The notes beneath the pieces are model-generated. The model worked only from the letters and a program-made list of their open reading frames with translations, ran no database searches and was not told the origin of the DNA. 64,000 nt of DNA from the NCBI GenBank assembly GCA_037903355.1, contig JBAJFE010000062.1, positions 1,612,001 through 1,676,000 of the forward strand, in the 5' to 3' direction. The position numbers and the translations under genes were made by a program. Shown here piece by piece: positions 10,518-21,163 of this stretch. The stretch comes from Trichuris trichiura. Taxonomy: Eukaryota; Nematoda; Enoplea; Trichinellida; Trichuridae. Each line of letters starts with the position of its first letter. Position 1 is the stretch's first letter.

Positions 10518-11803
10518 GAAAATGAAGCAGCAACACCAAAGTGGGGATAGGAAAACTAGCAAAGTTTCCCGCGTCATTCGCATTGTGAAATGAAGGACAA
10601 TTAATTGCATATAAATCTGGGACCTTTTCCTATCAGCTGCTCGCCGTGCCGCCACTGCCTATTGATTCAGCCTGCGCTGTTATCCCATGTTACAATAGAC
10701 TCAAGCTTAGCTTATGTTAAGCCTTACACTTAGAATTAGCTTTATAATAATTGTCTGCACTCTAAACTGTTTCATTTCATCTTTAAACGCTAAACCTAAG
10801 GCTAATGATTAGCCTAACCGTAACAGTAAACAGTGGCAGGTAGAGGGAACAGAAAAGCCCGAGAAAAGTAAGCGGCTACAAAGTCAACAAAAAAAAGATG
10901 ATCATAACGATCCGTTTGTCAGGTCTGCGATAGCTCAGTGCAGAATCACAATGCCCATGGCAACCGGTGTTGCAATCCTTATTGTTTCATACTGTTATTT
11001 CTGAACAAACTTTCAACTACATTACTGAAGTACATTCTATAGGGAACTTTTTTTTTATTGATTGCCGCAATAAATGCCGTTTCTCATTGTTTGTTCTTGA
11101 TTATTTGAATCAGAGAAGAGCGTCCGAAATTCCCGACATTCTTCCAAAGCATCCCAGGATAAACGTTTGGCAGACGAGGCAAAAAGTGTCCCCAGTTCTG
11201 CGTGTACAGTACAATCGCTTGAAGTTGCGTTTCTCCCATCTTTATTTGACGTTACAAAGCGTTAATAAACATGCATAAATGGCGGGGACATAGGCGCCAG
11301 AATAAATCAGTAGAGCATATTTCGCAATGACTAAAATAAACGCAGTTGGACAAACTTTCCTGTGGAGAATATGACGGTCTGTCCGATTTAATGAGGTCAC
11401 ATGTAATAACGCAGTTTCAAAGCTTTTGGATGCTCCAGGGCCCATCGTCAACCTAGGTGACGAAACTGTTTTATTATAAGCACCGCGACATTTCTCATGA
11501 GAACATATACATCCGTTACCAGAAACCCAGTATTCAAACGTAGACGAACATTCGTTTAAAATATTCATCAAAGTTTGAAGAAAGCTATATGTAGAGTTGC
11601 TGGGAAGTTAGCTATTGTCGGTAGCTAACCTTCGGATATAACCCACTTGTATTGAGCACCCGGGAAGACGCCGCACGAGCTGCAATATTTTGTTTATCAA
11701 AATCCTTATCAAGCTATATTAAAAAAACAGTTATCCCGGTTGCATTAGCTGTCAGTTGTAAGACGACAAACTAGGTAAGACGTTGCTTCTGTAGGCAGTT
11801 AGC
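10518..11803. other. No recognisable gene; TTAGGC-type repeat debris
   Basis: Around 10695-10740 and 10790-10835 there are scattered CTAAGC/TTAGGC-like motifs in both orientations, like the dispersed repeat seen elsewhere in the window. An open stretch at about 11109-11278 could be an exon preceded by TTGAATCAG, but it has no recognised motif. Confidence 0.4.
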
Positions 11804-12247
11804 ATGCGAGTTAAGCAACAAAAGTTTCAACTTCGTCTGTTGGAATTTCGGATGATTGAAGCGCTGCCGTCTGGTCGGTAAGCAAAAACGTTCATTCAAA
11901 AAAGCTTAGAGCCCACTTAGCGACATGTGGCGCTTCGGAACCGAAGAGATGGCACGAAAACATCCCTTAACGACGAGCGCGTTTTTATTGCACTTTTGGC
12001 GAGCAGAACCGCAAATCAGTACGGCACTGCAGATATAAGTGCGAAATTCGAAACGAAGCAACCAGAAAAAGCGGAAAAACTATCTTACCTTGAAAATGGC
12101 CTTGCAATTAGACAAGACAACAAATGCGATGTCACTGCTGGCACAGACGTACCGTACTGAGCCAGTACCTGCATTCCTCGGTCAGGCATATTTTCAAATA
12201 GTTTTTTCCTGCAAAAATTTAACTCCGCTGCCCACCTTGCGTAGCTG
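11804..12247 (+). CDS. Unrecognised gene, at least two exons
   Basis: Exon 1 is 11804-11877 (MRVKQQKFQLRLLEFRMIE, then ALPSG). A 43 bp GT-AG intron (11878-11920) joins in phase to an exon starting 11921 that reads DMWRFGTEEMARKHPLTTS followed by AFLLHFWRAEPQIS. The frame then needs another splice before a TAA near 12032. A possible last exon from about 12106 ends at a TGA at 12245-12247, but its acceptor is weak. The residue pattern (aromatic, hydrophobic, charged alternation) looks strongly coding. I do not recognise the family and assign no function. It is followed about 140 bp later by the small membrane-protein gene. Confidence 0.45.
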
Positions 12248-12388
12248 AAATTTTTTAGTCAACTATTCGCGTTTAAGTGCTAAAGCAAATTTTTCCCACT
12301 CTTTCCATACGAACTTGCTCGTCATTAAAGCGTACTGTATGCCGTGCGGCCATCTTGTTGAGGTGAAGTTTGTTTGAGCCGATTGTGT

Positions 12389-12761
12389 ATGGTGAAGGCA
12401 CCTCAGTTTCGCGTTTGGCGCCCTTTGACTTATGGACAACGGAAGGCGCGATTTCTCGGCTATGCTGTTAGTTCCGGTGTAACGACTGTTTTCTGCATCC
12501 TTGGCATTTTGACTTAGTAAGATTATTTTCCTTGATCCTTGTCTTTTAAAGGCGCATTGCGTGTTTAGTCACTTTGCCTTCCCAACGCCTGCCATGCGTT
12601 ACAGCGCGCTCGCTTCAAGCTTTAATATCGATACAAGCGAAAACCTCTACAAGGAAGATAAGGTTAAGAGGCGTTTGCGCTTATTTGGCGATTTTTACGA
12701 AGACGTGGAAGACATGCGCGCAGGAGCAGTGGACACACTCGGCCCGCTTCGTCGTTTTTGA
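12389..12761 (+). CDS. Small single-pass membrane protein, possibly COX6C-like
   Basis: Exons 12389-12516 and 12569-12761 join across a 52 bp intron, giving about 106 aa. The N-terminus is basic and is followed by one hydrophobic helix of about 17 residues (GYAVSSGVTTVFCILGIL). A post-membrane segment has YHFAFPTPAMRYSALASSF and a DFYEDVEDMRAGAV stretch. Cytochrome c oxidase subunit 6C has the same layout: one membrane helix, then a Tyr/Phe/Asp-spaced tail with an E-x-M-x-x-A-G motif. If this is right, it belongs to complex IV in the inner mitochondrial membrane. The resemblance is loose, and other small respiratory subunits remain possible. Its stop is only 39 bp before the SLX4 start. Confidence 0.4.
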
Positions 12762-12800
12762 ACGTTTTAAGCCCACTTATTTTCTGCCACTTTTCCCGTC

Positions 12801-15800
12801 ATGTCGAAGAAAACAGTATCGCTTGCCGAGGACATTCTTTTTTCTGGTTCCTATCGCTTGGAGGAGAGCAGCGACTTTTTCGAATCTCCTCCTGCTCCTT
12901 CAGCTTCATCTACAATGGCTATTTCGGCTGAAACGTGTCCAGCTTGCGCTAAAGGGTTGGACCACTATACTGTCATACAACGTCGGCAGCACATTAACAA
13001 GTGGGTGATTGTGGCCTCCGCTTTTATCCTTAACATCCGTTAAGTTCAGCTGCTTGGACTCGGAGGCTAATCGTAAATCCTTATTACGTAAACGTGAGCT
13101 TTGGATGCAGACAACCGATTGTCCACTGTGCTGCAAACCATTAAACTCCGGCCCAGTTCGTTTTCGGCTCTTTTATTTTGCAAAGTTACTATTAGATGTT
13201 ACAGTTTCGCCAAGCGCACCTAAAGCAATGCGGCAAAGCGCACAAAGTTCCGCCGAGCGAATTGCTTCGTTTGATGCAGGTTCAGGAAAAGATTGCCGAA
13301 ACAAGAAAACAGAGCGGCCTTTCGCATACCAAGTTAAAGATATCGTGCCACGATTCTTGTCCTTAAACGCCGAGTTGTAGATTAAAAAAGCCCACCATTT
13401 CTAGCGTTCGAAATGAGACCGCTTCCAGAGAGAAGGACGTTCCTAAGACGTACGCAGCTCCTAAGTTCTTGCGTTGCTTTACTGTCTTGTTCAGAGTTTT
13501 CGACGAGCAAGTTCATCTTGCTCAAGCTCTCAGCCGAAGTTTGCTGGAGAAAGAGCTCCCAGAGATGGTGTTGCCTATCAGTTCGAAATGTTTAAAACAG
13601 TATTGGCTTCGTGCTGTCGGTCTTTTGTAGCTAAATGATTTTCAGGACCCTTCTTCAGACCAAATTGGAAATGTCAAGTCCAAAAACTCGTCTGGGCATT
13701 CTTGAAGCCCGGCTAAGCGATCTGTTAGTTCACTGTTTGTCGTCATTCGAAACACAGGAGAAAAGAAGCAAACCAAAGGTTTCGGTTACTACGCTTATTT
13801 CAAAACCTTGCCTACTTTAACAGCTCTGTTGTAGTATCTTTGGCCTTCGTTTGAATCGGATGGTCCTGTGTATACTCCTCCCGTGATGGCTGATGAAAAC
13901 CATGCAGAAGAGGTAGCTTCTGAGAAGGCGGTAATATTGTTTTGCGATTGTTTCATATCTTCGTTCATCAATCCCGTTGAAGGAGGAGCCTAAGAACAAA
14001 CTTATAGCGCTACAAAAGCAACGCATTGAACTGTTGCTTAGCGACATGTCTTCCTTGCTTGGATCGGATACTGACATGGACGTTGAAATGTTTTGTGGGC
14101 CCAGTTTCGAAAGATGCAATGCTCATTCCTTGATTCTCAAATCAAGATGCCCGTCGTTGTTGAAAGTAAGGAAATTGTGTTCGCATTCTCCTGTCAGTTC
14201 GTAACTGCAGTGTGCTTCAAAACAACCAAACGGTCGGTACGACTTGTTTCTGCCTGAAATCACTGTCGACTGTATGCGCATCTTTCTGCGATACCTCTAC
14301 TTTGCGGATGATGAATTTTTCAATTCATTGCCCCACGATACTGTCGTTGAAGTGTTGCAAAGGTATTGTTATTATTTATTTATTCTTATTATATATTTTA
14401 ATAAGTCCAATGGCTTTAAAGAAATATTAGCATTTAAAAACGCATGTCGGAATCTTTCATTTCTGTATGCATCGATCGACAATGCGCTTGAAAGAAAGTA
14501 TAAAATTTTACTGGTTGTAATTGTCCTCAATTGTGACTTCGAAAATCGTGGCTCCTATTATTTATTAGTATTAGGCCATTGTTGGTTGTAGTAAAGAAAG
14601 ATATGAATTCGTCTCATTTGATCAGATTTCTGTTTAATTGTTTTTTTTGGGTTACTGTCGCGTATAGACAAGAGCTGGCTGCGATCACCCGTCGCTAAAA
14701 CTTTCTCCTAAGGCAAAAAGCAGACGCTTGTTTTGGAAAACGATTTCCCAGTCTGAAAAGTAGCGCGTTTAAGCATGGGGTGAAATACATATGCAAATTT
14801 CTTTAGATTTCCTCCGTCTGGGTGGAACTGTGAGGTAACCGGTAGCCAGACAGAGCAACAGTCTCATGGTGTTTCTTGCATTCCCGCGGAGAGAGATAAT
14901 ACCGATGACGCTGCCTCTGAGAATCACAATTTTGTTAACAGTTTGCTCAACCGAGAATACGATGTTGGTTGTGCATTAGAAGACGACATGGTCATCGATC
15001 TTACAGCAGATGAACCTGCATACAGTGATGGGATACGATCTAGTTTGAACGTGGAAGCTTATGGCAATTCTACGAATGAAATCGACTCTGTTCGTGTCGG
15101 CGTTGGAGTTGAAAATGCTTTTTCTAAAGCTAGCGAAGTTCAAGACTACAATACTTCGCCGAAGGCAGAATCTTTGCAAAACTCAGCAACAACTGCTTCA
15201 ACCGAACAGCCGCGTAGGAAAGATTGGTCAGCGCAGTCTTTCTTTGGCGTTGAAACGCTTTCTTTGGACAACTCCGCTGGGGATATATTTGACCAAGGCT
15301 CATTTAAAGCTACGGATAACTCAATCATCTGTTCCTCTGTAGAATACTGCCATCAGTTATCGCCAGAAATTGCAATGCAGACCTGTAAAGGGGAAAGTCG
15401 GACAGGAAGTCCATTGCCAAAAATTGGAACAGAGGTTTGCAAAAAAAGCACGGTTCAAGTGGACGCCGTATCTGTCGCAAAGACGAATTTTTCATCCCCT
15501 TTAGCTAGGGTACGGAACGCGTCTTAAAGCGACCGAAGTTTTTTTCCCGCTTTTAGATGTCTCGTAAACTCGTGAAAAATGCTATCCTCAGAACTCCGGT
15601 GATGCAAAAGTTGAACCAGCAAGGCGTAATGGTGATCAAAACTAAAAACGTCACACCTGCTTTAGATTTGACGCAAGTGGCGACACCTGAGCTTCACGTA
15701 TACCATACTGTGCATGTTGCTTTGTCAGCTAATATCATTTTTTTTAAAGGTTAAGTTGAGAAGATACGGAGTGCGCGCACTGCCGAAGCGTAAGGCTGTG

Positions 15801-16524
15801 GCAGTGCTTGAAAGAATTTACAACGAGACTCATCCTTGTAAGTCATGACTTGTAATACAATAGCTACAGTGGAAGTGGGTCATCAGATGTTCACGAGAAT
15901 GGCAGTATTGAAGTTCCTGCCGTGAAGCCTCCGGTAATTCGAAGAAAACGAAGAGCGAAAGAAGATTTTTCAAACAAAGAAACTTCTCCAGAAAAGTGCA
16001 ATAAGCCGGATGTGATTGAAGAATGTTCGCTTCATGAGTATACATTTCTCTAGTCATCGCATCTATTGTGGCTTTAAACTATTGATTCAGATTATCAGAA
16101 GAGAGAATATCTTTAGAAGAATCCTTCATTCCTTGCGCTCCTACATTGAACAGTCCCAAGAAGAAGGTGAGTCGAGCAAGTCGCTTCTGGTTTGTCATCT
16201 TTTTGCAGGACAGCGTAAGTGATGACGATACTCTACGCCAGCTGCTTATCTCTAATGCGGACATCTACGAAGATATACTAACGTACAAGGTAATTAATTG
16301 TGCGTTGTCGGTAATCCGTGGTGATTCATTTGTTGCAGCCGTTGAATTTAAAAAATGTCCATCGACGCTTGAGGCAGGGAGGAGCTCGCTGTTCTTTAAA
16401 AAACCTTTTAAATTATCTTGATGCGCAGGTACGAACATTTCTTTATCGCAATTTCTTGCTCATTACTTGAATTTTTTTAAAGTGCATCACATTTTCGATG
16501 AAAAAGTTCGATGAAGAGCAATGA
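12801..16524 (+). CDS. SLX4: SLX4 structure-specific endonuclease scaffold, 16 exons
   Basis: Exons: 12801-13000, 13050-13155, 13205-13332 (or 13344), 13405-13599, 13646-13778, 13835-13930, 13983-14165, 14211-14362, 14807-15509, 15557-15697, 15750-15837, 15887-16037, 16091-16166, 16209-16289, 16339-16428 and 16483-16524. All phases close, giving about 854 aa. Domains in order: UBZ4 finger 1 (C46, C49, H64, C68) and finger 2 (C91, C94, H107, C111); a conserved EQVHLAQALSRSLLE segment in the XPF-binding region; a BTB domain (exons 7-8, FLRYLYFADDEFF); a SUMO-interaction motif VIDLT at 14991-15005; a SAP domain (RRYGVRALPKRKAVAVLE); and the C-terminal SLX1-binding domain ending YLDAQCITF. SLX4 scaffolds SLX1, XPF and MUS81 nucleases in crosslink repair and Holliday-junction resolution. 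It is about half the human length, mainly through shorter disordered linkers. Confidence 0.93.
14991..15005 (+). other. SUMO-interaction motif in SLX4
   Basis: The codons spell V-I-D-L-T, preceded by EDDM and followed by ADEP. This is a textbook SIM: a hydrophobic core flanked by acidic residues. Human SLX4 also carries SIMs, in the same half of the protein relative to the BTB and SAP domains. Confidence 0.7.
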
Positions 16525-17346
16525 GCAAGACAAGCTGTGCGCCAAGCTTTTATCGTGGACATCCTTAAGCAAAGTTCACGTTCTTCTTCAAGTTTACATT
16601 GTCGCTTTTTTCTTCAAATATATTATACGCAATTTTTCACTGCTAGCCGCTGTCTTTTATTCTCTACCGATGAAGAATTTAGTGTGAACTTCTTTTTGGC
16701 CAAAGGCATCCTACCGTTGCAGGCAATTTTTAATAGACCGTAAACTGAATGCGCAGATTTTTTCACTGAGGACTCTAAGTCACCGTCATCCACTGCGTAC
16801 AGATGTGGTCAACGGAAAAATTTTGCGGCCATTACAGTCCACATAATTTTAAATGATTGTTTTATTGCGTTTCTTCAGTTTCTTTGTTTGATCCGAGCAA
16901 GTTCACATTGCAGTGACACCGAACCTTTGGGCTGAGTAACGCCTTAACGCGTCGAAGTTGTCAAGCGCAGGACATTGTTAATTTTTACTAGTAGCTCCGC
17001 GAAACGTTTTGCCGGGCTGCCTTATCAATAGAACAAAGTAAATTCGCAAAACTGAGCTTCAGATTAAGTTTCAGACTGTAATCAAAATAGCTTCCGTGCA
17101 AGAGCGTTCAGTTTCAGTCTGTTTACTTTTGCATCACGTCCGATAAGAAGAATGGATTTTTATTTGGAAGAAGTATGTAGCCATTGCAAAATATTCGATT
17201 CCGTCAGCAGAAATGGAAAAATAAGTCGCGTTTTCGTAAACAAAAATAAGAAGGTTTCTATGCATTAGAAACCTTCGTTGGCGTTACGACGTAAATGAAA
17301 CAAAACTTGAACAGTTTTCAAGAGAAAACTTCACTTTAAAACATAA
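16525..17346. other. Intergenic, SLX4 to tRNA-Ser(GCT)
   Basis: I see no gene in these 822 bp. At 17250-17276 there is a perfect 11 bp stem with a 5-base loop (GAAGGTTTCTA / TAGAAACCTTC), about 70 bp beyond the 3' end of the minus-strand tRNA. Confidence 0.5.
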
Positions 17347-17428
17347 CGACGAGGGTGAGATTCGAACTCACGCGGGGAAACCCCAATGGATTAGCAGTCC
17401 ATCGCCTTAACCGCTCGGCCACCTCGTC
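17347..17428 (-). tRNA. tRNA-Ser(GCT)
   Basis: The 82-base gene folds as a class II tRNA. The acceptor stem is GACGAGG/CCTCGTC with discriminator G, the anticodon GCT is at 17393-17395 (complement strand), a long variable arm is present, and the T-loop is TTCGAAT. Box A and box B sequences are intact. Its mature 3' end is the best visible match for the primer-binding site of the neighbouring LTR element. Confidence 0.95.
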
Positions 17429-18179
17429 CATGCAACATTGTGACCTCTTACTCATTCATGTAAATTACAAGTAAGCACATAGCATGAGAGAAGAATCACA
17501 GAGATTAATTAAACAGGAAACCAGAGCGCTCCAGGGACATTTCTTCCACCTTTCAGACTCCATTTCACTGCCTTCCGGTGTTCATTTCCAAAAAACTATT
17601 CGCTTCATTAGTTTATCCGTTAGAGGTGCTGTTCTTTTCTAAAGGTACGACGAAAGACCGTTATTCAAGTTTCGTTATCTGAACGTTTGGTTTTCCGAGT
17701 TCGGCAAGAGAAACGACACAGTCCCACTACGAACTAATGATGCTCAAGTTCAAATGCCATTGATCCCTGAAAAAATTTGATTTCAGCTTGTGCTATGCTA
17801 AGTTCCAGCTGCTAATGTTTTTTTAACTCTGAAAAGCACTGCTTAGACATCATACCGCTGAACTGATACAAAACAATCTGGCATATGATCAGACAGAACG
17901 GTTAGTTAGTCGGGTGCTTCGACATCATTAGTTTGCTGTGCGTTACTGTTGGGGGTTCGTAGTGAGACTGTAGTTTTAAGTGCGGTTTTTTTGCTTTACT
18001 TTTTCACATCAAGCCTACAAGCCAAAGTTTTCAATTCATATGTTTGTTCTATCGATTTTCTGAAATCAAAACCCATCTTTTTGTTTAAAAAACTATTATA
18101 ATGAAAACATACAATCCCGCCAATCCCATTACAAAGTCGCCACAATTAATTTATTTCGATAGATATTACAACAAGAATG
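17429..18179. other. Spacer between tRNA-Ser(GCT) and the LTR element
   Basis: These 751 bp are AT-rich. I see no coding or RNA gene. Confidence 0.5.
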
Positions 18180-18184
18180 GTACC

Positions 18185-18389
18185 TGAAGTGTTTGACCCG
18201 CCTGAGCATCACTTAGTGTGCTGGCTGCTCACCAAAGCGTTCGCTGCGGTTGGCTTACGTTGGGCGAATCGTTTTGCCACATACCGTAAAAACCAGTCTT
18301 ACGCAGTGTTTCGTTTTCGTCGGCTGCGCTAGCGATATAGTTGTGTCTTGTTTCGGTAGTAAACGTTTCGCGGGGCTTCAGACACAACA
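18185..18389 (+). repeat. 5' LTR
   Basis: It starts TGAAGTGTTTGACC and ends GACACAACA, 205 bp. It reads identical to the 3' copy. The Gag frame is open upstream into this LTR from 18341, but the first ATG after the primer-binding site is at 18404. Confidence 0.95.
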
Positions 18390-18392
18390 GTT

Positions 18393-18402
18393 TGGCGACG
18401 AG
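18393..18402 (+). other. Primer-binding site, tRNA-Ser(GCT) type
   Basis: TGGCGACGAG lies 3 bases after the LTR. It is exactly complementary to CTCGTCGCCA, the processed 3' end of the tRNA-Ser(GCT) encoded at 17347-17428. The Ser(AGA) tRNAs of this window end differently and do not match. Confidence 0.75.
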
Positions 18403-18403
18403 C

Positions 18404-21163
18404 ATGTCGGATTCATCTCAGATGGCGGAACTCCTAGCCGCGCTCTCAGAACAGCAGAGGACAATGGCAGCGTTGATAGCCAGCCTCTCACAGAACTCTC
18501 TCCGCGAAGCGCCAACCTCCAAGGCATCCGTCCCCAGCTTTCCACCCTTTGACAGGACGAAAGAGACCTGGGACGTCTACTTCGCTCGCCTCGGACAGCA
18601 CTTTGAAGCTCATAGGGTGGTCTCTGACAATCGAAAGCGTGCGTTCCTGCTCTCGTGGATCGGTTCAGACACGTTCGAGCTACTGCAAAAGCTCTTCTCC
18701 GGCGAGGAGATAGCGAACGTCCCCTATGATTCACTGGTGGCGAAGCTCAGTGAATACTGGAAGACGAGCGTGCACGTTATGGCCGCACGATATTTGTTCT
18801 ATCGGCAGTGCCTACAGCCCGGTCAGACGTACGCCGAGTGGGTTGCGAATTTGCGTGGCATTGGCAAGGATTGCCAGTTTCTGTGCCCTGACGAGAAATG
18901 CGGCAAGTCTTATCTCGACGGTCTCATTCGGGACGTTATCGTAACGAACACGCCCGACGAACAGGTCCGCCTTGCAGCCTTGCAGCGGCCAAATCCTTCT
19001 TTGGCGCAGGTTATTGAGATTGCCGAAGCTCACGAGATCGCTACGAAAGCCATGGCGACAATCAAACAGCGCCCACCAGAAGTGATGGCGGAGGTTCAAC
19101 AGGTTCGCATGACTGCTCGGACGGCTAAACGTCCAGGCAAAGATTCTGGCTTGCCGTCCTGCCCTCAATGTTTCCTTGGGCATAACAGGAGAGACTGTCG
19201 TTTCCGCCTAGCTGTGTGTCACAGATGCAAGCGTAAAGGACATATTGCAGCTGTTTGCGGAACTACGTCTGATGCCGATTCGCCTCCAGTTCGATCTACT
19301 GATCGACCAAAGAAGAAGGCACCGCGTCGGAACTTCCGCTCCAAGATAAATGAAGCAGCACGGCTTGTGTCACTCACGTCGACTAACAGAGAAGCGCACC
19401 GTTCAGAAAGTTCAGTGCATTCATGTTTTTCTTTGAGCGTCTCGGAAATGGCGAGCTTTCCGTCGGAATTATCGTTAACAAAGAGTCGACTGCCATACTG
19501 GCGCGAAAACCGGAAGATCTGGGTGTCCTTGGAAGTAAACGGTATCCCGCTGATTTTTCAGGTAGACACGGGCGCTACTTCGTCCATGGTTGGCCTCCGC
19601 GGGTGGCGGCAACTAGGGTCCCCGCCGTGCAGCCCCACTAACCAGAAACTTTTCGCATATGGTGGTATCACAGTTCCGCTCAAGGGACAGGCGAATGTGC
19701 GCGTTATCCTGGGAGAACAGGCACGACGGCTGACCTTGCTAGTGACTGACTTGGAACAAGGCTCCAACCTGATGGGACTGGACTGGTTGGATGCGTTCGG
19801 CCTCCGTTTGTCACCCTATGACTCTACCTCTCTGATTGAGGAAGAGCAGATGGGAGCGGCTATTAAGGACATCAAATATAAACGCGGGACGCACCATAAC
19901 AACGCTGATGCTCTATCTCGTCTACCGATGGGTCCAGACCCGGAGTTCGACAAGGAAGAAGCCCACTGGACTGAGTTGACGGACGCCGACCTAGACTCTG
20001 ATCTCTTTCCCGTTGATCGATCTCAGGTAGCTGAGGCAACTGCAAGGGACCCAGTTCTGAAGCAAGTGCTACGTTTTGTAACGTCGGCATGGCCACTATC
20101 TGTCAAAGCAGTTGCAGAAGAAATACGGCCTTATTGGAACAAACGCCATGTGATCGGTTTTCAAAAAGGTGTCTTGCTTTACAAAACCGAATTCAATCGA
20201 GTCATTGTGCCCTTAGAACTGCAAGAAAAGGTCGTCGCGTTGCTCCATCAGGGACATTGGGGAATCGCGCGCATGAAACAAATTGCGCGTCGTTATTGTT
20301 GGTGGCCAACTCTCGATGCAGAAATAGGTAAAGTCGGGAGTCGTTGTTCTTCGTGCACCGCCGTTGCAGCGGATCCGCCCAGCGAGTATCAGCCGTGGCC
20401 CATCCCGAAGGACCCATGGGAAAGGGTACATATTGATTACGCTGGCCCGTTTTGGGGTCAAATGTGGTTGGTCTGCATAGACCCCTTGTCCAAGTTTCCA
20501 TACGTCTCGCCTATGTCAAAGACGACTACAAGGGCAACTGTGCTAGCACTTCAAACCATTTTTGCGATTGAAGGACTTCCCCGAACAATTGTGTCCGATA
20601 ACGCGCCGCAGCTGGTGGCATCGAGTTTTCAAGATTTCTGCAAAATGAACGGAATAGAGCATATCACGACAGCCCCCTTTCACCCTGCATCAAATGGCGT
20701 TGCTGAAAGATTTGTTCGCACCTTTAAAAATGCGATGAAGAAAGAAGCCAAGGCAGGTACTTGTAAGACAGAGGCACTCAAGAGGTTTCTCGTGACGTAT
20801 AGGACTACGCCTGACCCGAGCACCGGGATGTCTCCAGCGGAAGTCCTCCACGGCCGACAGCCAAGGACTTTGCTAGCGTTGATGCTGCCGTCAGACATGC
20901 CTAAGGCCGACCCAAGAAGTCGCAGGACGCGCAGCAGCGGCAAAGGTCGCGAATTCGTCGAAGGCCAAATTGTAATGGTGAAAAACTTTGCTGCAGGCGA
21001 CAGGTGGTTACGAGGAACTGTAGTCAAGCGACTCGGTAGCATGCTCTATCAGGTCAAAACGGCAAATGGCCTGCTCAGGCGCCATCAAAATCAACTTCGT
21101 CGCATCGCGCCAAATTTGGGTCGGGAGGAGATGAAGTGTTTGACCCGCCTGAGCATCACTTAG
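18404..21163 (+). CDS. Fused Gag-protease-integrase polyprotein, RT region deleted in frame
   Basis: From ATG 18404 the frame codes 919 aa without a stop and ends inside the 3' LTR. In order it has: a Gag core; two zinc knuckles near residues 253-285 (CX2CX3HX4C, then CX2CX4HX4C); an aspartic protease with DTGA near residue 388 and GLDWL near 460; and then, within about 25 residues, the extreme end of RNase H (KRGTHHNNADALSRLP). The reverse transcriptase and nearly all of RNase H are absent. The integrase follows, with its HHCC finger and DD35E core (D678, D732, E768), then a basic C-terminal chromatin-type module. The deletion lies at about 19800-19861 and keeps the frame. I place it near the Mag-like gypsy lineages, with modest certainty. 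Confidence 0.92.
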   Translation: MSDSSQMAELLAALSEQQRTMAALIASLSQNSLREAPTSKASVPSFPPFDRTKETWDVYFARLGQHFEAHRVVSDNRKRAFLLSWIGSDTFELLQKLFSGEEIANVPYDSLVAKLSEYWKTSVHVMAARYLFYRQCLQPGQTYAEWVANLRGIGKDCQFLCPDEKCGKSYLDGLIRDVIVTNTPDEQVRLAALQRPNPSLAQVIEIAEAHEIATKAMATIKQRPPEVMAEVQQVRMTARTAKRPGKDSGLPSCPQCFLGHNRRDCRFRLAVCHRCKRKGHIAAVCGTTSDADSPPVRSTDRPKKKAPRRNFRSKINEAARLVSLTSTNREAHRSESSVHSCFSLSVSEMASFPSELSLTKSRLPYWRENRKIWVSLEVNGIPLIFQVDTGATSSMVGLRGWRQLGSPPCSPTNQKLFAYGGITVPLKGQANVRVILGEQARRLTLLVTDLEQGSNLMGLDWLDAFGLRLSPYDSTSLIEEEQMGAAIKDIKYKRGTHHNNADALSRLPMGPDPEFDKEEAHWTELTDADLDSDLFPVDRSQVAEATARDPVLKQVLRFVTSAWPLSVKAVAEEIRPYWNKRHVIGFQKGVLLYKTEFNRVIVPLELQEKVVALLHQGHWGIARMKQIARRYCWWPTLDAEIGKVGSRCSSCTAVAADPPSEYQPWPIPKDPWERVHIDYAGPFWGQMWLVCIDPLSKFPYVSPMSKTTTRATVLALQTIFAIEGLPRTIVSDNAPQLVASSFQDFCKMNGIEHITTAPFHPASNGVAERFVRTFKNAMKKEAKAGTCKTEALKRFLVTYRTTPDPSTGMSPAEVLHGRQPRTLLALMLPSDMPKADPRSRRTRSSGKGREFVEGQIVMVKNFAAGDRWLRGTVVKRLGSMLYQVKTANGLLRRHQNQLRRIAPNLGREEMKCLTRLSIT

